DNA from: Cyanidium caldarium
Taxonomy: Eukaryota > Rhodophyta > Bangiophyceae > Cyanidiales > Cyanidiaceae
Direction: 5' to 3'
Length of the DNA: 64,000 bases
Assembly (NCBI GenBank): GCA_026184775.1
Contig: JANCYW010000008.1
Span: 1 to 64,000 of the forward strand
Below the pieces are notes generated by a model. That model made no database searches. It worked only from the letters and a program-made list of their open reading frames with translations, and was not told the DNA's origin. The first letter of the stretch is position 1, and each line of letters starts with the position of its first letter. The position numbers were made by a program, and so were the translations under genes. This document shows positions 58,088-64,000 of this stretch, piece after piece.

Positions 58088-59323
58088 ATGTCGACGCGGC
58101 CATCGCCATGCACCCGCAACGACCATGAAGACGCCACCCCCGCTGGAGACGCGCGATCAGCAGCCACTAGGTCGCCGCGGCCCCGGGGCCAATCGTGCAC
58201 CTCGCTGGACGCCCCGCCCGGCGATGCACAACAGCTCGCTCGGCTTGACGAGAACGATGACGAGGTCACCGAAGCGGCGGTGAGTGCGTTGGTGCTGAAC
58301 GGGTTCGCCGACAAGATGCGCATGCGCGAACAGCTGTTGGTATATGACGCCGCGTACCATCCACCAGCGCGAGGATCACGACTGTACCACCGGCGCGCGG
58401 CGGTGATGCAGCGCCTGTCGCAATGCGTGGCCCGATGGGCGATCCGCGACGAGATCATCTGGGTGGCCATGGCCTACTACGACCGCATCTGTTACGAGAT
58501 GGGCGAGGCAGTGTGGCGGGCGCCGGACACCAACTGCCACTACGGCTTCGCCTGCCTGACGCTAGCCTGTGAAGTGCTCGAGGCGCCGACGGTGGCACTG
58601 GCGGTGCTGCTGTCGGACGGCGATGCCGAGCGCCTGACGCAGCTGTGGAAGACCAAGCACGCGCTGCGACGGCATCTGAGTTGGCGCGAGGACGTGGTCA
58701 CGCCGCACGCCTGGATCCGCCTGCAGCGCCACTGGCCGCGACATGTGCAGGTGCTGGCGGTGGGCATGGTCACGCTGTCGTTGTTCGACCCGGCGTGGAG
58801 TACGGTGTTGCCGTCGCACACGGCTATGGCGGCGCTTACGGCGGCGTCTCTGGTGTTTGGCGAGGACGCGGCCCGGTACGAGGCGCTGGGCGCAAGCGCC
58901 AGTGGACGGCGGGCGGCATCGGCGCCAGAGCGACCGCGCCCGGCCATGGCCCGTTCGAATGGGGCGCCCGCGACGTCGTCGCGGGGTGTGCCCACAGCGG
59001 CCGAGCCGGAGTTAGTGCGGCGAATGCTGGTGGAGTTTTATCAGCGCAGCTTTCCGGCGGGCGAACCGCGGAGCGGCGTGGATATGGTGGGAATGTGGTC
59101 GTCGTCGTCGTCGTCAATGTCGACACCGGGGACTTCATCGTCGCCCTCGCCCGACCTGTCATCCGCACCGTCGTCTTCATCCGCGACCGCAGCGGCGGCG
59201 ACGGCCGCGGCAGCGATGATGATGCAAGGTGCTGGCGAGGCGGCCGCCGTGCCGGGCAGTTCGCGCCCGTCCGGCGCCGACCGGTCCGCCGCCCGTTCCG
59301 CACTCGCCTCGACCGGCCACTGA
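58088..59323 (+). CDS. Cyclin-like protein
   Basis: This 411-residue protein has a cyclin fold around residues 100-235. The first helices include VMQRLSQCVARWAIRDEIIWVAMAYYDRI, comparable to the R-x-x-x-V-x-W and V-Y-L-A-V-N-Y-L-D-R helices of cyclins. The hallmark third helix is CHYGFACLTLACEVLE, matching the L-G-V-A-C-L-x-I-A-S-K pattern. WREDVVTPHAWIRL and VLAVGMVTLSLFD continue the fold. The N-terminus is short and disordered and the last roughly 150 residues are Ser/Ala/Thr-rich with TCG and GCG repeats. Which kinase it partners with is unclear; I cannot place it in A, B, D or transcriptional classes. The stop lies 12 bp from the convergent F-box gene. Confidence 0.78.
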   Translation: MSTRPSPCTRNDHEDATPAGDARSAATRSPRPRGQSCTSLDAPPGDAQQLARLDENDDEVTEAAVSALVLNGFADKMRMREQLLVYDAAYHPPARGSRLYHRRAAVMQRLSQCVARWAIRDEIIWVAMAYYDRICYEMGEAVWRAPDTNCHYGFACLTLACEVLEAPTVALAVLLSDGDAERLTQLWKTKHALRRHLSWREDVVTPHAWIRLQRHWPRHVQVLAVGMVTLSLFDPAWSTVLPSHTAMAALTAASLVFGEDAARYEALGASASGRRAASAPERPRPAMARSNGAPATSSRGVPTAAEPELVRRMLVEFYQRSFPAGEPRSGVDMVGMWSSSSSSMSTPGTSSSPSPDLSSAPSSSSATAAAATAAAAMMMQGAGEAAAVPGSSRPSGADRSAARSALASTGH

Positions 59324-59335
59324 CGCCGCCTCAAT

Positions 59336-60559
59336 TCACGACGCCAACGGCGGATAGGCGTGCTGCACCACGCCCAACAGACCGCTGCCCGCGTACTTGA
59401 GCGTGTGCTGGCTGTAATCGCACGGCGGGATGAAGATGATCCGCCGGTCCTCATCCAACGCCAAGCCAGCGCGCGTGCGCTGAATGAGGTAGTCGATAAA
59501 GCCCTGGTAGCCCTCTTCGTCGTCCTTGCGCTCCGGTTCGAAGTAGAACACGGCCGCCTCGCGCAGCACAAACGCCTCCAGGTGGCTGAGGTTGAATCGG
59601 CGCTCGACGATCAGCACGTACGGCATGTTCTCCTCGTCCATCAGCGGGCCGCCGATCTGGTGCGCCACCAGCCGGCAGATGAAACGGCCGGTCTTTTGCA
59701 GGCGACACGACCACTGCGGTACGTTGCGTATGGCCGGGTAGATGGTGCGCCAGCGCGCTTCGGGCGGCAAGCGCTTGCTGGGCGATTCGTCGTCGATGTC
59801 GCCGCCGCCCTCGTGCGCCTGCTGTCGCCGCAGCAGCAGATCCCACAGCTGCTCGTCCTTGTCCAGCGCCCGCCAATTCTCCAGACACAGCCGCTGCCAC
59901 AGCTTCTCGTCGGAAGCAAAGTCGCGCCACTTGCGACACACGCCGCGCACGCGCCCCAGCTGCGGGCCACTCATAAACACGAACAGCCGGCGGATCAGAT
60001 CGTCCGGCAAGTCATTGATGGTCACCGGCCGGTTGCCGTGCACGTACGAGGTGGTCGGACGTGGCGGCGGTGGTAGCGGCGCCGGACGCAGCGCTCGGAT
60101 AGCCGTCGTCGCCGGGTCCGTCGAGGTGACAGCGGCGGCGGCGGCGGCGGCGGCATTGTCCGTCCCGGATCGCAGCGCCCCGTGCGACGACGCCGACAGA
60201 TTCACCGAGGCGTCCATCGGCTCCACCAACACCAAATCGTCAGCCGCGTCCACCGACTCGATCTCCAAGTGCGCCGTGGCCGCGGTCGCCGCAGCCGAAC
60301 CTGGCCTGCCGTCTAACCCCAGCGCGGCCGTCCCGGCCATGAGACCATGGCCAGCACCGCCCGCCAGCGCCCACTCGTCCCAGCCGTTCCGCGGCTGGGT
60401 GCGCGCCAGCAGCGTCCGCAAGTAGTCGCGCATGAACGACGCCGACCCGTCGTGCAACGCCGGCTTGTCCTCCACGTACGCAATCAGGTGCCGCAACTCG
60501 CACAACAGATACGGCACCGAGTCGGGGTGCTCCGCCCCCGCGTCACCACCGTGCTCCAT
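59336..60559 (-). CDS. F-box protein with a SPOC-like C-terminal domain
   Basis: The protein is 407 residues from ATG 60559. A disordered Ala/Gly-rich N-terminal half leads to an F-box (about residues 177-219): INDLPDDLIRRLFVFM and RGVCRKWRDFASDEKLWQRL, typical of a Skp1-binding adaptor in SCF ubiquitin ligases. The C-terminal roughly 130 residues start near WSCRLQKTGRFICRLVAHQI and end RIIFIPPCDYSQHTLKY and SGLLGVVQH. This recalls the SPOC fold, with its W-x-G-x-L start and closing I-F-P-P-C-x-F/Y-S strand. If correct, SPOC would be the substrate-binding part, perhaps reading phosphorylated tails. ATG 60664 is also open but adds Arg/Gly-rich sequence. The F-box call is strong, SPOC moderate. 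Confidence 0.82.
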   Translation of the reverse strand: MEHGGDAGAEHPDSVPYLLCELRHLIAYVEDKPALHDGSASFMRDYLRTLLARTQPRNGWDEWALAGGAGHGLMAGTAALGLDGRPGSAAATAATAHLEIESVDAADDLVLVEPMDASVNLSASSHGALRSGTDNAAAAAAAAVTSTDPATTAIRALRPAPLPPPPRPTTSYVHGNRPVTINDLPDDLIRRLFVFMSGPQLGRVRGVCRKWRDFASDEKLWQRLCLENWRALDKDEQLWDLLLRRQQAHEGGGDIDDESPSKRLPPEARWRTIYPAIRNVPQWSCRLQKTGRFICRLVAHQIGGPLMDEENMPYVLIVERRFNLSHLEAFVLREAAVFYFEPERKDDEEGYQGFIDYLIQRTRAGLALDEDRRIIFIPPCDYSQHTLKYAGSGLLGVVQHAYPPLAS

Positions 60560-61253
60560 GGCAAAGAGATTGTCGCCCGAGCGTCCACCCCCACGCACCA
60601 GCTGTACTCGCGTTCCAGTGAACAACCGCGGCCCGCTGACGCACGCTTCCCGCCAAGCGCCCACTCGGCGTCACGTCCAGCGGCGGTTACTTGCGCTCCG
60701 AAAGGTTTTCGAATCCGCGCTCCCTCGTAACGACCGCCTCCACCACCGACACCAACAGTCGCACAACACGCGCTTCGCGCTCAGCGGTTAGCAACACCGC
60801 AGACTGTCCTTCACCGCGGTGCACAGGCGCAAAAGTCACACGCCCTCTGGTGGGAGCGTCAAACGGTCGGATGAGCGACCGCGCCCCACTCGGACGCGTG
60901 CCGACGGCGTGCGCGTGAAACGTCGCGCGATCGAGAGACGCGGCGCCTGCGTGACGCAACGATCGACACAGCGGGCGTCCGACGCGCTGCAGGATGCGTG
61001 TCGGTGCTCGATATGCGTGCGCGGTTTTCCGTATGCACGACAGAGACCCGTGCGGGAGCATACAGGGGGAGAAGAGAGAGGTAAGAGTGGGTAGGAAAGT
61101 CTATGGAGGACGGTGCAGCCGCCACATCGGTTACCCTTGGAGTGCGAGGGGACCGAAAACAACTAGGACACTTTACGCAACCCGCCGGGTGCCGCGTCTC
61201 GAGGCGCGACACCCCACCGGCCGATGTCCACCGCAGCAACTGGCTACCTGCGT
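60560..61253. other. Spacer between the F-box gene and sulfite reductase
   Basis: About 690 bp upstream of the F-box gene. A few short open frames are present on both strands without domains. GTTTTCGAATCCGC (about 60706) looks superficially like a tRNA T-arm but does not fold. Nothing else is seen. Confidence 0.5.
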
Positions 61254-63461
61254 TCACGGCTCCGGAGAAGGCGGTGCCTGCCCGTCGCTGGTATTCTGCA
61301 TGATATGCTCCATCTCCGGGGACTTGAAAAAGTCCTCCAGCACCGCATTCACCAGCGCACTGACGGGCACGTTGCGCGCGTCGGCGGCGAACCTGAGTTT
61401 GGTGTACAGGTCGCGCGACACCGTGATCCGCGGACGCACCGGTGCGCTCTGTGGCGCACTGCTGATACCGTTTCCGCCGACGGCTCTGCGGGCCGAGCGC
61501 ATCTCTGACGGCGTCTGCACCCACTCTTGAATGGCCTGCTTGCCGACGCGCGCGCAAAAGTCACCAAACAGCTCGCGATAGCTGCGGCGTCGCTCTCGGT
61601 ACATGCAGAAGACCGACTCCAGCACCGCATCCAAACGACTGTCCTCGATGCGGTCCTCGTACGGGAACGCGAGGCGGGTCTGGTTCGGCGAGCCGCCCAG
61701 CCATAGCTGGTACGTTCCGTTCGGTCCGCTGCCGACCAGCGCCAGCTCGGCCATGTACGGCCGCGAGCAGCCGTTCGGACAGCCGGTCATACGCATCACC
61801 ATGGAGGTGCTGCGCGGCAGGCCGACCTTGTCCAGCAAACCGCGCACCCGCGACACGTACGAGTGCATGACGCGCTCGGCCTCGGTGATGGCCAGCCCGC
61901 ACAACGGCAGTGCCGGGCACGCCATCGAGGTGCGCTGCAGCGGATCGATCAGGTTGATATCGGTCACCACACCGTACTGCCCCAGCAAGTCGGCCACCGG
62001 CTGACATTGTTTCGCCTCGATGTTGCACAAGACGATATTCTGGTGCGGCGTGACCACCATCGGAAAGCCGTACTCGTCCGCCACGCGCCGCAGCGCCGTC
62101 TTCAAGTCGCCCTGGATGCGGCCGTTCTCGATGTTCAGACCGAGAAAGAAACGTCCGGCGGCGTCCTCGTGCCAGCCGCACCAATCGCGATACTCCCATT
62201 TGGGCAGCGGCTGCCATGGCTGCAGCGCCGCACCGTCGCCCTCCATGTACGACTGTACCAGCTTGCGGAACGCATCGATGCCCATTTTGTGCACCAAATA
62301 CTTGAGGCGGGCATGCGCGCGCACCTCCCGGTCGCCGTGATCGCGCTGCGCAGCCACAATCGCCTTGATGCAGTCCACCAACGACTCGGTGGGGATGAAA
62401 CCAAGCGGGTCCGCCAGACGAGCAAACGTGCTCTCCTTGTTGTGGGTGCGGCCCATGCCGCCACCCACCAGCACGTCGTATCCGCGCAGGTTGCCCTTGT
62501 TGTCGGTGACCACCACCAGGCCGACATCCTGCGTGAACACGTCGATGCTGTTATCGCCGGGCACGGTGACGCCGATCTTGAACTTGCGTGGCATGTACGT
62601 CTCGCCGTAGATCGGCTCCTCCTTGCCCGGGAACACCTGCCCGCGTCCGTTGTCGTGCTCGCGCCACTGCTGTATCTGCTCCAGATCCAGTCCGTGTCGC
62701 CAAAACTCCATGCTGGCCGCCTTCTCGCCATCCAGCCATATCTCCGCGAACGCGCCCGATTGCGGCGCCAGCAACTCGGCCAGCATCCGCGCCGTGAAGC
62801 GCGCGTGCTCGTAAATGGGCGTGTGAATGGGCGCCGGCGTCGCTACCACGTTGCGGTTGATGTCGCCGCATGCGCCCAGCGTGCTGCCGCCCGCGTTCAT
62901 AATGCTGGAGAACACCTGCTTCAGGTCGCCTTTGAGTACGCCGTGCATCTGAAACGTGCCCCGGGTGGTGGCCCGCAGCGTGTGGTTGCCGTATTGCTCT
63001 GACAAGTCGTCCAGCACCTTGTAGAGGCTGACGGGCATTTGGCCGGCGGGCATTTTCAAGCGCAACATGAACTGGTACTTTTTCTGCTCGCCCTTGGTGC
63101 GCCTGTCGCGGTCATCCTGCTGGTAGGTGCCGTGGAACTTGAGCACCTGCACCGCTTCGTTGGTCACGTGCGCCAGGTCGTTGCCCAGTTCTTCCTGGAC
63201 CGGGTGGCGCAGCTGCTGCGAACGCACCTTGATGCCCTCCACCGGCGACAGCTTGCGGGCTGTCCGCGGCTCGGTGGCGGTCATGCGCAGCGTGCCACGC
63301 CGGGAGGGTGCGCGTACGGCATGCGATAGCGCGCTGGCGCCCGGGCACCAAGAAGTGGCCCAGCGGCGGTGTGCAGAACCGCGCGCCGGAAGCGGGCGTC
63401 CGTGGGCGCTCGGCGCTGCCAGAAACGCCCATGGCGCGAAATGCCCATTGGTGCTCTCCAT
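61254..63461 (-). CDS. SIR: Ferredoxin-sulfite reductase with a ribbon-helix-helix-like tail
   Basis: This plastid enzyme reduces sulfite to sulfide with six electrons from ferredoxin, using siroheme and a 4Fe-4S cluster. The protein is 735 residues with a transit-like N-terminus of about 60. Catalytic cysteines are C515 and C521 (MACPALPLC) and C561 and C565 (TGCPNGC), the standard C-X5-C and C-X3-C pairs. Other blocks are TTRGTFQMHGVLKGDLK, MNAGGSTLGACGDINRN, PRKFKIGVTVPGDNSID and FFLGLNIENGRIQG. After the enzyme core comes an unusual tail (about 676-715): ITVSRDLYTKLRF then VPVSALVNAVLEDFF, the beta strand and two helices of a ribbon-helix-helix fold. Plant sulfite reductase is known to bind plastid DNA, so a DNA-binding tail is plausible. 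The family call is certain. Confidence 0.96.
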   Translation of the reverse strand: MESTNGHFAPWAFLAAPSAHGRPLPARGSAHRRWATSWCPGASALSHAVRAPSRRGTLRMTATEPRTARKLSPVEGIKVRSQQLRHPVQEELGNDLAHVTNEAVQVLKFHGTYQQDDRDRRTKGEQKKYQFMLRLKMPAGQMPVSLYKVLDDLSEQYGNHTLRATTRGTFQMHGVLKGDLKQVFSSIMNAGGSTLGACGDINRNVVATPAPIHTPIYEHARFTARMLAELLAPQSGAFAEIWLDGEKAASMEFWRHGLDLEQIQQWREHDNGRGQVFPGKEEPIYGETYMPRKFKIGVTVPGDNSIDVFTQDVGLVVVTDNKGNLRGYDVLVGGGMGRTHNKESTFARLADPLGFIPTESLVDCIKAIVAAQRDHGDREVRAHARLKYLVHKMGIDAFRKLVQSYMEGDGAALQPWQPLPKWEYRDWCGWHEDAAGRFFLGLNIENGRIQGDLKTALRRVADEYGFPMVVTPHQNIVLCNIEAKQCQPVADLLGQYGVVTDINLIDPLQRTSMACPALPLCGLAITEAERVMHSYVSRVRGLLDKVGLPRSTSMVMRMTGCPNGCSRPYMAELALVGSGPNGTYQLWLGGSPNQTRLAFPYEDRIEDSRLDAVLESVFCMYRERRRSYRELFGDFCARVGKQAIQEWVQTPSEMRSARRAVGGNGISSAPQSAPVRPRITVSRDLYTKLRFAADARNVPVSALVNAVLEDFFKSPEMEHIMQNTSDGQAPPSPEP

Positions 63462-63857
63462 GAATGCGGAAACTCAGAGGCGGGTGCCAACGGAATTTCC
63501 CACCGCGGCCGCGAGGGCACTCCCAGACGGGCACAGGCGAGGACGCGCCGACTCGTTGCCGCCTCGCGATGCCGTACGAAACGGTCTCGACGGCGAGGTC
63601 GTCTCCGAGCCGAGCGGCACGCCGGCGACAGAGAGACGAGACATTTACAGTCAATATTGGTCAGAACGTCCGCGAAGGGTGTTTGGACGCAAGTCGCCTC
63701 GGGATGACCGCTCGAAAACACCTACATAAGAGTGGCTGCCGACAAACAGGCAGCAAACGACCGCTGAGCTGCTATGCATGTGAGAGGCGAAACAGTGTCG
63801 GCCGCCCACCGATTCGACGCTCCCTAGCCTGGGCACATGACCGGGCCGTGTCGCCTC
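63462..63857. other. Spacer upstream of sulfite reductase
   Basis: About 395 bp holding the sulfite reductase upstream region. Only short open frames are seen, with no repeat or RNA gene. Confidence 0.5.
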
Positions 63858-64000
63858 TCAAAACCTCGTGTGTGTGCCCCCGGCGCCATGTGGAGTACGA
63901 CGCTCGCCCGGTTCCATTCTCTCCTGCTCCGGCTCTTGCGCCAGATGCGCCAGACGATCCATCGCGCCCTGCAGAATCGTCATGGCCGCGAGCGCATTCT
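63858..64000 (-). CDS. Possible C-terminal end of a gene continuing beyond the window
   Basis: A minus-strand frame is open from the window edge to a TGA at 63858-63860, about 47 codons. It begins with an amphipathic, coiled-coil-like stretch (ALAAMTILQGAMDRLAHLAQ, then a Glu/Arg-rich run) and ends in a Gly/Thr/Arg tail. The helical part looks like real protein, but with so little sequence no family can be named. Confidence 0.42.
   Translation of the reverse strand, partial: NALAAMTILQGAMDRLAHLAQEPEQERMEPGERRTPHGAGGTHTRF

Noticed and set aside
60700-60730. Possible tRNA T-arm (TTTTCGAATCC)
   Set aside because: The stem does not pair and no cloverleaf can be built around it.

Overview
The window is the left end of a eukaryotic chromosome from a compact, GC-rich, intron-poor genome. 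It opens with 17 copies of a C-rich telomere repeat, AATGGGGGGG on the other strand. This is one G longer than the AATGGGGGG repeat known from the red alga Cyanidioschyzon merolae. The genes fit a cyanidiophyte (extremophilic unicellular red alga): ferredoxin sulfite reductase, UDP-sulfoquinovose synthase and other genes of a photosynthetic cell, mostly single-exon genes with short spacers, and only one intron that I can support. The base composition looks richer in GC than C. merolae, so a relative such as Cyanidium or Cyanidiococcus is possible; the species cannot be settled from this window.

Layout. 1-7.3 kb is telomere and subtelomere: telomere array, a 29-bp satellite, a 1.6-1.8 kb block present twice (about 300-1935 and 4077-5855), and between the copies a minisatellite (about 2205-3785) whose units can fold into hairpins. 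The plus strand there is extremely poor in G. I see no convincing intact gene before 7.3 kb, only a doubtful cysteine-rich remnant at about 6480-7073.

7.3-17.4 kb holds a shortened SF3B1 splicing factor, a DUF488 protein of bacterial type, a membrane RING ubiquitin ligase with an EGF-like ectodomain, and a run of translation and tRNA-maturation genes: bL25, a bacterial-type RNase P protein (RnpA), archease, and the WDR4/TRM82 tRNA methyltransferase subunit. The last carries an apparent GC-AG intron. 17.7-33 kb holds a PP2A B'' subunit, two small membrane proteins, SRP54, a glutaminyl cyclase, a peroxiredoxin-like plastid protein, SQD1, a SLAC1/TehA channel, proteasome beta-5 and a DMT transporter.

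33-50 kb holds a second glutaminyl cyclase, RFC5, a branched-chain aminotransferase, MCM9, coproporphyrinogen oxidase, the CAF1 deadenylase, a bacterial-type MutS, a coiled-coil membrane protein and an ABCG transporter. 50-64 kb holds a CBS-domain protein, a STE20/FRAY-like pseudokinase whose reading frame is interrupted twice, a BRCT-like protein, a cyclin-like protein, an F-box protein with a SPOC-like tail, and a sulfite reductase with a ribbon-helix-helix-like C-terminal extension.

Themes. tRNA and ribosome genes cluster at 13-17 kb, and replication and repair genes (RFC5, MCM9, MutS, BRCT protein) lie between 34 and 57 kb. Gene tails converge very tightly and in one case overlap. The most unusual items are the sulfite reductase with a DNA-binding-like tail, the nuclear RnpA-like gene, the GC-AG intron in TRM82, the minimal SF3B1, the frame-interrupted pseudokinase and the hairpin minisatellite.
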